DNA of 64,000 nt from Chitinophaga sancti (GCF_034424315.1 NZ_CP139972.1:930001-994000); one strand, 5' to 3'. Positions 46,501 through 55,187 are shown, numbered from the stretch's first letter. Notes: generated from the sequence alone by a model not told the origin. Translations and numbers: made by a program.

Positions 46501-47070
46501 CTAATTAAACTTCAGACTATCCGTCACCTCCACACATCCCAGCATATCATTCCCAAAATAAGGATTCATCTTCTTATTTGATTTACTCAACCAAAACCCA
46601 CCCGCATCCTTCAATGCCATCGGGCAATACTGCCGGTACACCGTCTTCCCCTTCAACCCCGTCACTTTAATCAGGTCAAACAACAAGCCTGACACCATAT
46701 CAAACGCCGCCCTTTTCTCTTCAATCCCCTTCTCACCTATCAATCCACTCAGCTCCGCACTCATACTCGTTACCTGGTTCCTCACATTCGCAAGTCTCCC
46801 GGAATCCATCTGCAAACTTTGCAGTGGCAAACTATCCAGGTGCAGTTTCATCTCCCCGCTATAACGGTCTATATAAGTAATGTTCGCCTGGGTCAATCCC
46901 TCCGTCAGGGAATAATAACTCTCCATGGCCAATTGTAAAGAATCGTAAAAGACAGTGGCATAAGGCGCCTGTAATACACTGTTATCCACCTTATCCTCCG
47001 TCTCCTTCTTGTCAGACGACTGGCAGGCCGCTATACTGACCACTAATAATGCCGCTGCTATGAACCTCAT
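46501..47070 (-). CDS. Putative lipoprotein of unknown function
   Basis: A 189-residue exported protein with the signal MRFIAAALLVVSIAAC (Cys16) and a short charged linker (QSSDKKETEDKVDN). The mature part is helical and ends with PMALKDAGGFWLSKSNKKMN, then FGNDMLGCVEVTDSLKFN. The ending resembles small Bacteroidota periplasmic DUF3347-like proteins (an 'YCPMA...' motif is present as YRQYCPMAL), which are often linked to copper handling, but I am not sure of that match. Its 3' end merges into the 22-bp repeat array. A -7 box lies just upstream. Confidence 0.75.
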   Translation of the reverse strand: MRFIAAALLVVSIAACQSSDKKETEDKVDNSVLQAPYATVFYDSLQLAMESYYSLTEGLTQANITYIDRYSGEMKLHLDSLPLQSLQMDSGRLANVRNQVTSMSAELSGLIGEKGIEEKRAAFDMVSGLLFDLIKVTGLKGKTVYRQYCPMALKDAGGFWLSKSNKKMNPYFGNDMLGCVEVTDSLKFN

Positions 47071-47090
47071 ATATTATATGTATCTTTTTA

Positions 47091-47098
47091 CAAAGATA
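47091..47098 (-). promoter_or_regulatory. -7 box of the lipoprotein gene
   Basis: The minus strand reads TATCTTTG, a TAnnTTTG match 21 nt before the start codon. Confidence 0.5.
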
Positions 47099-47150
47099 AG
47101 GAAACCATTGCTTTTGCCTGCGCCCGGCACAAAGGATCATGAAAAAGCAC

Positions 47151-47158
47151 TAACTTTG
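47151..47158 (+). promoter_or_regulatory. -7 box of the ABC-F gene
   Basis: TAACTTTG matches TAnnTTTG and lies 22 nt before the ABC-F start. Confidence 0.5.
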
Positions 47159-47180
47159 CCCCTTTCAATTAAATCAGGCA

Positions 47181-49115
47181 ATGCTAATAGCACTTCAGGA
47201 CATTACTTTTGAGTTTGGCGCAAGGGCCATTGTAGAAAATGCCTCGTGGCATATTGTTCCAGGCGACCGTGTAGGACTAATCGGTATGAATGGAACCGGG
47301 AAATCCACCCTATTACGTGTTATTAATGGCGAATATTCCGTTTCAAAAGGCAGCGTGAACAAAGCTAAGAACCTGTCTCTCGGCTTCTTTAACCAGGACC
47401 TCCTCAGCTTCGAATCCGACGAATCCATCCTCAAAGTAGGCATGACCGCTTTTGAAGAAGCCATTAAATTGGAAAAAGACATTGAGCGCCTCACCCAGGA
47501 ACTGGAAACTAACCAAAGCGAAGCACTCCTGATCGAGTTCTCCGATAAACTTCACCTCTTCGAAACCCTCGGCGGTTACGAAATGAAACACCGTACCGAA
47601 CAGGTACTGGAAGGTCTCGGCTTCAGCACCGCTGATCTCGAAAGACCCTACAACCAGTTCTCCGGAGGTTGGCGCATGCGCGTTCTCCTGGCAAAACTGA
47701 TCCTGCAGCAACCGGATGTTCTTATGCTCGATGAGCCGACGAACCACCTTGACCTCCCCTCCATCGAATGGCTGGAAAAATACCTGCAGAGCTATAACGG
47801 TGCTGTCATCATCGTATCGCACGACCGTTTCTTCCTCGACAGAATGGTGAACAAGATTGTGGAATTGTACCAGCAACAGCTTCACCACTACTCCGGCAAT
47901 TATGAAGATTATGAAGAGGAAAAAGAACTGCGCCGCGAAATGCAGCAACGTTCTTACGAAAACCAGCAGGATTACATCCGCCAGCAGGAACGCTTTATCG
48001 AGCGCTTCAAAGCCAAAGCCTCCAAGGCCGCACAGGCACAGAGCGCCATGAAACGCCTGGACAGACTCGAAAGAGTAGAACAGGTAGATGGCGGTCCTTC
48101 AAAGATCAGGATCAACTTCACTGTAGATAGAACTCCCGGTAAGATCATCTGTACCCTGGAAGACGTTACCAAACAATACGGTAACCTCTCCATCCTGAAA
48201 AATGCCAGCGCTATCATCAACCGTGGCGATAAAATCGCCCTCATCGGTGCGAACGGTAAGGGTAAATCTACCCTGCTGCGCGTGATAGCAGGTACCGAAG
48301 AAATGGAAGGTGAACGCATCCCGGGCCACAACGTGGTAGACAGTTTCTACGCTCAGCACCAGCTGGAAAGCCTGCACCTGGACAGCGAAATCCTCGACGA
48401 ACTGAAAAGCTGCGGTAGCGGCCGTACTGAAGTTGAACTCCGCTCCCTGCTGGGTTGCTTCCTCTTTACCGGCGATGATGTATATAAGAAGATCCGTATC
48501 CTCTCCGGTGGTGAAAAAGCCCGTGTAGCACTGGCAAAGACCATCATCAGCCAGGCGAACTTCCTGCTGCTCGATGAGCCGACGAACCACCTGGATATGA
48601 ACTCCGTGCAGATGCTGATCGACGCACTTTCCAAATACGATGGTTCCTATGTACTCGTATCCCACGACCGTTATTTCGTGAGCCAGACGGCCAACAAGAT
48701 CTGGGAAATTGTGGATGGCGAGATCAAGGAATTCAAAGGAACCTATATAGAGTGGGAAGAGCATAAGAGAAGACAGGCAGAAGTGCTGAAACAGCAGGCA
48801 GCAGCAGAGAAAGGACAGAAGAAAGAAACAGCACCAGTCGTGAAACAACAGGAGCCCAAAGCACCGGTTGATAAGGATAAGAAGAAGGAACTCCAGAAAC
48901 AACAGAAGCAATTTCAACAACTGGAAGAGCAACTGGCAAAGCTGAATGCAAAGAAGGCTGACCTGGAGACAGAAATGAATAAGCCGGATGTATATGCCGA
49001 TAAAGCCCGGTTCCAGAAGGTCGAAACAGCCTATGCACAGCTGAGTAAAGAGCTGAAGAGTGCGACCGAAGAATACGAAAAGGCATTTGAAAAACTGATG
49101 GAGCTGGAAGGTTAA
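47181..49115 (+). CDS. ABC-F family ATP-binding protein (Uup/YfmR/EttA group)
   Basis: A soluble 644-residue protein with two ABC ATPase domains and no membrane part. Domain 1 has Walker A GMNGTGKST, signature FSGGWRMR and Walker B VLMLDEPTNHLD. Domain 2 has GANGKGKST, LSGGEKAR and FLLLDEPTNHLD. A charged linker (about 235-310) matches the P-site tRNA-interaction motif region of ABC-F proteins, and the C-terminus (about 545-644) is a Lys/Gln/Glu-rich coiled coil as in Uup. ABC-F proteins act on ribosomes stalled at difficult sequences or by drugs. The C-terminal coiled coil favours a Uup-like housekeeping factor over a resistance determinant. Confidence 0.93.
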   Translation: MLIALQDITFEFGARAIVENASWHIVPGDRVGLIGMNGTGKSTLLRVINGEYSVSKGSVNKAKNLSLGFFNQDLLSFESDESILKVGMTAFEEAIKLEKDIERLTQELETNQSEALLIEFSDKLHLFETLGGYEMKHRTEQVLEGLGFSTADLERPYNQFSGGWRMRVLLAKLILQQPDVLMLDEPTNHLDLPSIEWLEKYLQSYNGAVIIVSHDRFFLDRMVNKIVELYQQQLHHYSGNYEDYEEEKELRREMQQRSYENQQDYIRQQERFIERFKAKASKAAQAQSAMKRLDRLERVEQVDGGPSKIRINFTVDRTPGKIICTLEDVTKQYGNLSILKNASAIINRGDKIALIGANGKGKSTLLRVIAGTEEMEGERIPGHNVVDSFYAQHQLESLHLDSEILDELKSCGSGRTEVELRSLLGCFLFTGDDVYKKIRILSGGEKARVALAKTIISQANFLLLDEPTNHLDMNSVQMLIDALSKYDGSYVLVSHDRYFVSQTANKIWEIVDGEIKEFKGTYIEWEEHKRRQAEVLKQQAAAEKGQKKETAPVVKQQEPKAPVDKDKKKELQKQQKQFQQLEEQLAKLNAKKADLETEMNKPDVYADKARFQKVETAYAQLSKELKSATEEYEKAFEKLMELEG

Positions 49116-49364
49116 TCCCGCTCCATCAGTTTGACATAATCTTTTAAAGAGCTAATAACAATTGATCAACAGGAAATCATCCAATGGATGCTTTTCCTGG
49201 CAATTGCAAAATGATATAATTAGCTAAGGGCTTTTTTTGATACCTTAACATCAATTGAAGTCGAACCCTTTCAACAGTTTGTACCATGCTGCCATCGAAA
49301 GGGGCTTTCGATAAACTGGCAGAACAATTCCTCCTGTCAGTTTACTTCAACGTTAAATCATTTT
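49116..49364. promoter_or_regulatory. Spacer with two hairpins between ABC-F and the two-component genes
   Basis: 49170-49199 holds an imperfect hairpin (CAGGAAATCATCC against GGATGCTTTTCCTG) that may end the ABC-F transcript. 49294-49312 holds ATCGAAAG-GGG-CTTTCGAT, a perfect 8-bp dyad 53 nt before the regulator start, a possible operator. Neither function is shown. Confidence 0.4.
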
Positions 49365-50051
49365 ATGCAGCGTATACTCGTAGTCGAAGATGAAATAAAA
49401 GTAGCCAATGCCGTAAAAAAAGGATTGGAAGAGAATGGCTTTGAAGTAGATGTAGCCTATGACGGCCGGATGGGCAAAAGCCTGGGTGCGTCTAATAATT
49501 ACGACCTGGTCATACTGGATCTTAACCTGCCTCATGCCAATGGTTATGAAGTGTGCGAAGTGATCCGCCGCCGCAATAACCGCATCCCTATTATTATGCT
49601 CACCGCCCTGGGCGGCATGGAAGATAAGATGCAGGCCTTTGAACTGGGGGCTGATGACTATCTCGTGAAACCCTTTGATTTCAGGGAACTCCTGGCCCGT
49701 ATCCGTGTATTCCTGAAAAGAGCTGGTAGCGAGTCACAACAGAACTCACAATACAAGATCGTTATTGCCGACCTGGAGATTGACAGGGAAAAGAAAGAAG
49801 TGACCCGCAGTGGAAAGAAAATTCCTTTGACGGCAAAGGAATATCAATTGCTGGAATTCCTGGCCCTGCACAAAGGGAAAGTGATTTCTAAACTGGTGAT
49901 AGCGGAGAAAGTATGGGATATTGATTTTGATACAGGTACAAATGTGATAGAGGTATACATGAATTTCCTGCGTAAGAAAATTGATAAGGATTTCGATAAT
50001 AAACTGCTGCATACCAAGACAGGGATGGGCTATTACCTGGCTGAAGAATAG
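49365..50051 (+). CDS. OmpR-family response regulator
   Basis: A 228-residue DNA-binding regulator. Receiver: VVEDE at 6-10, phosphoacceptor Asp52 in VILDLNLPHANG, Thr in IIMLTALGG, Lys in YLVKPFDFRE. Winged-helix output (about 130-226): IPLTAKEYQLLEFLALHKGK and GTNVIEVYMNFLRKKIDKDF, the recognition-helix region. It resembles the CusR/heavy-metal or RprY-type regulators in Bacteroidota. The partner kinase follows 92 nt later. Confidence 0.95.
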   Translation: MQRILVVEDEIKVANAVKKGLEENGFEVDVAYDGRMGKSLGASNNYDLVILDLNLPHANGYEVCEVIRRRNNRIPIIMLTALGGMEDKMQAFELGADDYLVKPFDFRELLARIRVFLKRAGSESQQNSQYKIVIADLEIDREKKEVTRSGKKIPLTAKEYQLLEFLALHKGKVISKLVIAEKVWDIDFDTGTNVIEVYMNFLRKKIDKDFDNKLLHTKTGMGYYLAEE

Positions 50052-50143
50052 CGCGGTATAGGTACCTATCCGAACCCGGAATCATTTTCGCACTTTTATT
50101 TTTAATTACAAACACCGCATTCGCGTTCCCTTCGTTTTTCATT

Positions 50144-51535
50144 GTGAAGATCAAATACAAAATAGCACTCTCCTACTCTATTTCAGCTATCATCCTGCTG
50201 AACACCTTTGCTATTTTAGCCTATTACCTGTCTTCACAATCCAGGCAAGCCGAATACCTCGACCGCCTGGAATACCGCGCACGCTCCATTGCGAACGTAA
50301 TCATAGAAGATAACACCGTAAAGGTAGACCTGCTGCGCAAGCTGGATAAAACCACCTTCCAGGACCTCTACAAAGAAAGCATTCTTGTATACAACCTGAA
50401 CTACGATCTGCTGTATTCCAACATGAAGGATACAGCTATCCGTACCTCCCGTCCCTTACTCGACTACATCAAAAAATACGGAGAGTATAGTCATGGCCGT
50501 GATAACGGTGAACTGGTAGGTGTATACTACACCGAAGGAGATGTATCAGTGATCGTACTGGTATCCTCCTTAGATAAATATGGCTACCAGAACCTGCAAA
50601 ACCTGAAACGGATCCTGATCATCGAAATTGTCGTAGCCGTGATCGTATTAGTCATCATCGGCTATCTCTTTGCCCGCAAAATGGTGCAGCCTATTGATAA
50701 ACTGGTAACGCAGGTAAAGACCATCAATGCCAACAACCTCCAGGGTATTAGTGTGGAGGCCCGTGGAAAGGATGAGATTGCACAGCTGGGTGCCAATTTC
50801 AATACCATGCTGCAGCGCCTGAGTGACGCTTTTGACCTGCAAAAGAGTTTTGTCAACAATGCCAGTCATGAGCTGAGAACGCCGCTGGCATCCATCATCA
50901 GTCAGCTACAGGTAGCGCTGTCCAAAGATAGAACGAAGGAAGTCTATGCCGATATCCTCGCATCTGTACTGGAAGATGCCGAGAACCTTTCTGACCTGAG
51001 TAATGGCCTGCTCCAGCTGGCACAAAGTGAGCTGAACCAGCAGAAGTTTATCTTCAGCGCGGTGCGTATGGATGAGCTGCTGCTGGAAATGGGCAACCTG
51101 GTCAAACTAAAACATATACCGGTAGCTGCGGAACCGCAGAGAGGCCCCAAAGTGGATATCAGTTTCCTGAAAGTACCGGACCAGGATACCGAACTGGTGG
51201 TACAAGGGAATGAAAGTCTGCTGAAAGTACTATTCCTGAACCTGCTGGATAACGCGTTTAAATTCTCTGCTGATAATACGGCAAGGGTAACCATCGATTT
51301 CTTTACCCATAACATCCAGATCCAGGTGAGGGATAACGGGATTGGTATTGCTCCGGATGAATTGAACAAGGTATTTGAACCCTTCTATAGAGGTGCCAAT
51401 GCACACGCCACCCGCGGCCATGGCCTGGGATTGTCTATTTGTAAAAAGATCGTGCAATTGCATAAAGGGCATATTTCCGCTTCTTCCGCCCCGGGAAAAG
51501 GTACTGTGTTTACAGTAATACTGCCACATGCTTAA
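50144..51535 (+). CDS. Sensor histidine kinase with HAMP domain
   Basis: A 463-residue inner-membrane kinase. TM1 is at about 8-30, a small periplasmic sensor follows (31-155), TM2 at about 156-177, HAMP (ARKMVQPIDKLVTQVKTINA), HisKA with His242 in NNASHELRTPLASI, and a HATPase domain (FLNLLDNAFKFS, VRDNGIGIAPDELNKVFEPF, GHGLGLSICKKIV). It starts with GTG at 50144; no ATG start fits the first membrane helix. It is the cognate partner of the OmpR-type regulator just upstream. An adaptor-like lipoprotein gene follows on the same strand after 135 nt, but a shared signal is only a guess. Confidence 0.94.
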   Translation: MKIKYKIALSYSISAIILLNTFAILAYYLSSQSRQAEYLDRLEYRARSIANVIIEDNTVKVDLLRKLDKTTFQDLYKESILVYNLNYDLLYSNMKDTAIRTSRPLLDYIKKYGEYSHGRDNGELVGVYYTEGDVSVIVLVSSLDKYGYQNLQNLKRILIIEIVVAVIVLVIIGYLFARKMVQPIDKLVTQVKTINANNLQGISVEARGKDEIAQLGANFNTMLQRLSDAFDLQKSFVNNASHELRTPLASIISQLQVALSKDRTKEVYADILASVLEDAENLSDLSNGLLQLAQSELNQQKFIFSAVRMDELLLEMGNLVKLKHIPVAAEPQRGPKVDISFLKVPDQDTELVVQGNESLLKVLFLNLLDNAFKFSADNTARVTIDFFTHNIQIQVRDNGIGIAPDELNKVFEPFYRGANAHATRGHGLGLSICKKIVQLHKGHISASSAPGKGTVFTVILPHA

Positions 51536-51670
51536 GTAAAACCCGCTATTACCTGGCTTCAAAATGCACCAATAAACCCCTGCATTCCTGTATTTTAATG
51601 ACTTTTTAATTGCCTTTAAAGCATTCTTTAAGTGAGAATGGGGAATTTTGCTATTATTCTACAGAACGAC

Positions 51671-52330
51671 ATGAAGTGCAATTTTCTTTATTCCCTGTTA
51701 CTTACTCCGGGTCTATTCCTGGGGAGCTGCAAGCATCCGCAGCTGGAAGGCGGGGTCACGAAAAAGACTTTTGTACTGAGTGATACCATGCTGAAGACAA
51801 TCCGTATCGATACGGCCAGTATCGAACCTGTTCAAATGGAATTACATTTTTCAGGGAAAGTAGCTCGGAATGTGAATAAGCAAAAAGATGTAGAGATACT
51901 TGTAGATTATACTTCCCGGCATCTGGATGATGTAAAAGAAGGTTATAAAGCAGAAATTATTACTGCCGCGCTGCCCGATAAGATTTTTTATGGAACTGTA
52001 GATGCCGTTGACTCATCTTCTAATGCAATGCAGTTGAGTATAAAACTGGATGATTCGAACAAGCTGTTAAAGCCTGAAATGTTTACAAAAGTCATATTAC
52101 ATTATAGTGAAGGAGATGATATGGTAGCGGTACCGGAAAATGCGGTGATCGCGGATCATAGCCGGAATTATGTACTGGTGTTTAAGGATAAATATAATAT
52201 CCAGCTGAGGGAAGTAGAAACGTATACAACTTCGGGGGAGACCACATATATCAGCAAAGGACTGGATGCAGGAGAGAATGTGATATCAGATCACCAGCAG
52301 CTGATCTATGATGCATTAAGTGAGAATTAA
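51671..52330 (+). CDS. Shortened efflux-adaptor (membrane fusion protein)-like lipoprotein
   Basis: A 219-residue envelope lipoprotein (ATG at 51671, MKCNFLYSLLLTPGLFLGSC; a GTG 39 nt earlier would spoil the signal). It reads like a CusB/CzcB-type RND adaptor with its middle removed: the opening (LKTIRIDTASIEPVQMEL, HFSGKVARNVNKQKDVEILV) passes straight into the late beta-barrel part (HLDDVKEGYKAEIITAALPD, LLKPEMFTKVILHYSEGDD) and the membrane-proximal end (VPENAVIADHSRNYVLVFKD, GLDAGENVISDHQQLIYDAL). The lipoyl domain and alpha-hairpin that normally reach TolC are absent (usual length about 350-400). No pump gene is adjacent. The frame is intact, so it is either a functional mini-adaptor or a deletion remnant. 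Confidence 0.8.
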   Translation: MKCNFLYSLLLTPGLFLGSCKHPQLEGGVTKKTFVLSDTMLKTIRIDTASIEPVQMELHFSGKVARNVNKQKDVEILVDYTSRHLDDVKEGYKAEIITAALPDKIFYGTVDAVDSSSNAMQLSIKLDDSNKLLKPEMFTKVILHYSEGDDMVAVPENAVIADHSRNYVLVFKDKYNIQLREVETYTTSGETTYISKGLDAGENVISDHQQLIYDALSEN

Positions 52331-52423
52331 GTTTTAGTTCGCATATAGGTTGATAGAATGGACATGCAAACGCAGCTCTTTCAGATGTTAAATTTGTCTG
52401 AACTGTTTTCATGCTCAATTACT

Positions 52424-52466
52424 CCGCCCCGCCGCAGAAGAAACAACGCGGGGCGGTTTTTTTTTA
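52424..52466 (+). terminator. Terminator after the adaptor-like gene
   Basis: CCGCCCCGC pairs with GCGGGGCGG, followed by nine T. Confidence 0.88.
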
Positions 52467-52491
52467 GTAACTCGTATCCTTTAAATAACAA

Positions 52492-52530
52492 AACAGGTTG
52501 CACCTTAAAGCGCAACCTGTTCCTTTTTTT
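52492..52530. terminator. Hairpin terminator at the end of trhO
   Basis: AACAGGTTGC and GCAACCTGTT are perfect arms. A T7 run follows on the plus strand, and the minus-strand side ends TTTTGTTATTT. It sits directly at the trhO stop and can serve both directions. Confidence 0.8.
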
Positions 52531-53569
52531 ATTCTTCTTTTTCGTTGATCCTCGGCCGTAATCTTTCTTTCGCCTTATTAAACACCATCACTCCTTTTTC
52601 CGTTCCCTTCCTCATTTCCTGCTGCACCTCCGGCGCCAGGTGATACACTGACTGGCACTCCTCACTACAACAGCCATCATATTTAGCCGCACACTCCTCA
52701 CACTGTATAAACAACAGGTGACACCCATCATTCTTACAATTGGTATGCGTATCGCAAGGCTTGCCACACTGATGACAATTACTGATAATCTCATCAGTGA
52801 TCCGCTCTCCTAAACGATCATCAAATACAAAGTTCTTTCCCTTAAACTTCAGGGCTAATCCCTGCTCCTTTGCCTTGTTAGTATATTCAATGATGCCTCC
52901 TTCCAGGTGAAACACATTCTTAAACCCATGATGCAGCATATAGGCGGATGCCTTTTCACAACGGATCCCACCGGTACAATACATCACGATATTCGCATCC
53001 TTATTCTCTTTCAGCATATCTACCGCCATCGGTAATTGCTCCCTGAACGTATCAGATGGCACCTCGATGGCGTTCTGAAAATGCCCCACTTCATATTCGT
53101 AGTGGTTACGCATATCTACCACGATGGTATTGGGATCTTCAGTAAGCTCGTTGAATTCTTTGGCTTTCAGGTACTTCCCCTTATTTTCCATGCTGAAGGT
53201 CGGGTCCTGGATGCCATCGGCCACGATCTTTTCGCGGACTTTGATCTTAAGTACCCAGAAGGATTTGCCATCATCGTCTACCGCGATGTTCAGGCGGATG
53301 CCAGTGAGGAAAGGATACGCGTACAGGCGATTCCTGAATTCCTCAAAATGATGCTCAGGAATGCTGATCTGGGAATTAATACCCTCGGAGGCCACGTAAA
53401 TACGGCCAAATACCTTCAGCTCATCGAGCTTTAAGTATAAGTCATCACGGAAAGCCTGTGGATCTTCGATTTTTGCGTACTGGTAAAACGAGACGGTGAC
53501 GCGACGAAATGTCTCTGCTGCCAGCTTCACTTTTAGTTCAGCTGCAGAAATGCGGTTGTGTAATGCCAT
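52529..53569 (-). CDS. trhO: tRNA uridine-34 hydroxylase TrhO (YceA-type rhodanese protein)
   Basis: Rhodanese-family enzyme that uses oxygen to hydroxylate U34 of certain tRNAs in the prephenate-independent route. The 346-residue protein has the N-terminal YceA domain ([35 protein letters not shown]), then a rhodanese domain with active Cys198 in [17 protein letters not shown], preceded by [15 protein letters not shown]. The C-terminus carries a cysteine cluster ([20 protein letters not shown] and [16 protein letters not shown]) that probably binds zinc, as in other long YceA proteins. Solitary gene with a large palindrome in its upstream region. Confidence 0.94.
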   Translation of the reverse strand: MALHNRISAAELKVKLAAETFRRVTVSFYQYAKIEDPQAFRDDLYLKLDELKVFGRIYVASEGINSQISIPEHHFEEFRNRLYAYPFLTGIRLNIAVDDDGKSFWVLKIKVREKIVADGIQDPTFSMENKGKYLKAKEFNELTEDPNTIVVDMRNHYEYEVGHFQNAIEVPSDTFREQLPMAVDMLKENKDANIVMYCTGGIRCEKASAYMLHHGFKNVFHLEGGIIEYTNKAKEQGLALKFKGKNFVFDDRLGERITDEIISNCHQCGKPCDTHTNCKNDGCHLLFIQCEECAAKYDGCCSEECQSVYHLAPEVQQEMRKGTEKGVMVFNKAKERLRPRINEKEE

Positions 53570-53652
53570 TGTTTTAGTAGAAATTTTAAGAACACTTGCC
53601 TTGTGAGCAAAATTTCTACGATTCCCTTATAATGGAAGGGTTTCGTAATTCA

Positions 53653-53710
53653 AATTATTGATTATGTCTTATATGCCTGCTAAAAGGCATATAAGACATA
53701 ATCAATAATT
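53653..53710. repeat. Perfect 26-bp inverted repeat with 6-nt loop
   Basis: Arms 53653-53678 and 53685-53710 are exact reverse complements (outer end AATTATTGATTATGTC, inner end TTATATGCCT) around GCTAAA. It lies 84 bp upstream of the trhO start codon. It is AT-rich without a T-run after the stem, so it is not a standard terminator. It may be a short mobile repeat or a structured upstream element. The rest of 53570-53952 holds nothing I recognise. Confidence 0.92.
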
Positions 53711-53952
53711 CCGCAAAGGTATAATATTATTTTTTCTTCAACATTTCCAGTAAGTAGAGGGAGAACAAAAAATTGGGGGAGATATGTTACGGCTCACTTT
53801 GCTGTGCAATTATAAGGCATGGAATTCCACAATCAAGCTATTTTAAACACAAAATAAAAGGGGAATTATGTAAATTAATTGAGATTTAGCCAACCTATCA
53901 GCCATTTGATAGCCCACATTAACAAGATTTGTTTATTTAACCTGCAAAATTG

Positions 53953-54156
53953 ATGCATATGTTTGATTACAAAAGCAATATACTGCGCTTATCCGGAGAG
54001 AGGATTTTATCTCCCCAGGCTTTTCTTAAATTGCTTAATAAGAATAGATCATCCATTGAATCAGCCACCTTTATTCCACCAGTATTGGGTAGCGATAATA
54101 TTTCTGGTTCTGTTCGGGTTAAGTTAAAACCCGGATACAGCCATGTCATATTATAA
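53953..54156 (+). CDS. Possible small protein of unknown function
   Basis: A 67-residue frame (MHMFDYKSNILRLSGERILS...) in an AT-rich, gene-poor region. It is basic with no signal or membrane segment. I recognise no family. It overlaps the next small frame by 14 nt in a different phase, so the two could be one gene broken by a frameshift or a translationally coupled pair. Support is only the open frame and its position. Confidence 0.3.
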   Translation: MHMFDYKSNILRLSGERILSPQAFLKLLNKNRSSIESATFIPPVLGSDNISGSVRVKLKPGYSHVIL

Positions 54157-54358
54157 TCATTATCGAGCTGGCAATAAGAAGAGGACTGATCAATCCTACT
54201 CACAGGCAATTCCATTAAATGCAGATATAGTCAGAGAAATTGTATCTGTCCAAAAGATGGATCTATCGCTTAGACAATTGGATTATAGCCTGAGGGAAAA
54301 GGAAATTACCCATTCCCGGGAACACTTCAACCAACCGCGCATAATTTCTACAATCTGA
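54143..54358 (+). CDS. Possible small protein, overlapping the previous frame
   Basis: A 71-residue hydrophilic frame (MSYYNHYRAGNKKRTDQSYS...SLRQLDYSLREKEI) with a probable helical centre. Its ATG lies inside the end of the preceding frame. No family recognised. Confidence 0.3.
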   Translation: MSYYNHYRAGNKKRTDQSYSQAIPLNADIVREIVSVQKMDLSLRQLDYSLREKEITHSREHFNQPRIISTI

Positions 54359-54385
54359 CCTCCAAACTTAATGACAACCAGCCCT

Positions 54386-54592
54386 TCACGCCTCCCACAT
54401 CGCCGGCTCCATCCCCCACTCATACAACAATGAAGACATGTAATACGCCGCACTACTAATAATCAATACATAACCTGTAAAACCGACCGTTAAATACTCC
54501 TGCAATCCCATCCACTCATAAATCTCTGCAAAGTAAGCCAGCGTAGCGAGTACTACGCCCAGGATAAATGCGAATAATGCAATTCTCTTCAT
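54386..54592 (-). CDS. Small two-helix membrane protein
   Basis: A 68-residue product with two hydrophobic helices: RIALFAFILGVVLATLAYFA (about 3-22) and YLTVGFTGYVLIISSAAYYM (about 34-53), then a short acidic end. The composition and a compact loop suggest a genuine small inner-membrane protein. Function unknown. The small genes around it are not clearly related. Confidence 0.55.
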   Translation of the reverse strand: MKRIALFAFILGVVLATLAYFAEIYEWMGLQEYLTVGFTGYVLIISSAAYYMSSLLYEWGMEPAMWEA

Positions 54593-54832
54593 ATGGGGAT
54601 ATTTTGATTAACACAAACATGCTATAAAAATCTAAACCAATCTGGCTTGAATTTAGATTACCTTTATTATAACATGCTACAGATACTAAAAGTTCAGGTT
54701 GCCGCAGACATATCTGAACCTATATAACTATCTGGTTATTATTGTATATAAATTAATCTTAAGACTTGGCATCCTTTTTGAACTAAACGAACAGGACAAG
54801 TAATCAGTGTTTGACCCAAAAATGTGAATTTT

Positions 54833-54955
54833 ATGAGTACAATTTTTCTTTACATCTTTTACTTTATCGTAGGATTGTGGGTATACCGCCTCCTGGCTTA
54901 CTTTTACGATCGTGATCCCAAAGAAAGCTACAAAGCAAAAAAGGAAAGATATTAG
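54833..54955 (+). CDS. 40-residue single-pass membrane microprotein
   Basis: ATG at 54833 to TAG at 54955. The protein begins MSTIFLYIFYFIVGLWVYRL, one strong membrane helix, and ends with a charged tail DRDPKESYKAKKERY. A hairpin terminator begins 6 nt after the stop, which supports a real short transcript. The preceding 240 bp hold no other gene. The layout of a helix plus a basic/acidic tail is like stress-type microproteins or small subunits, but no family can be named. Confidence 0.5.
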   Translation: MSTIFLYIFYFIVGLWVYRLLAYFYDRDPKESYKAKKERY

Positions 54956-54960
54956 TAAAC

Positions 54961-54995
54961 AAAAGGGAAGGTCGATGGCAGGCTTTCCCTTTTTC
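54961..54995 (+). terminator. Terminator after the microprotein
   Basis: AAAAGGGAAG and CTTTCCCTTTTT form a stem with one bulge and end in T5. Confidence 0.75.
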
Positions 54996-55187
54996 TATTT
55001 ACACCATTCAATGACGGATCAAATATCAGATTTTTTTCATATCTGATAAAATGATTCATATCCTTTTTTCAGTGACAAATTACGTTAAGACAGGTGTTTT
55101 TTTAAACAAATGAACTGTATTTCGTCTTAAAATATGCATACCTAAGGCATAATAACTGACGGATATCTCTTTTTCCAATTTACCTGC

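Noticed and set aside
48099..48932. A 277-codon open frame opposite the ABC-F gene
   Set aside because: It is the antisense of conserved ABC-F sequence. The hydrophobic look (FQLLKLLLLFLEFLLL) comes from reading Lys/Gln/Glu codons of the coiled coil backwards.
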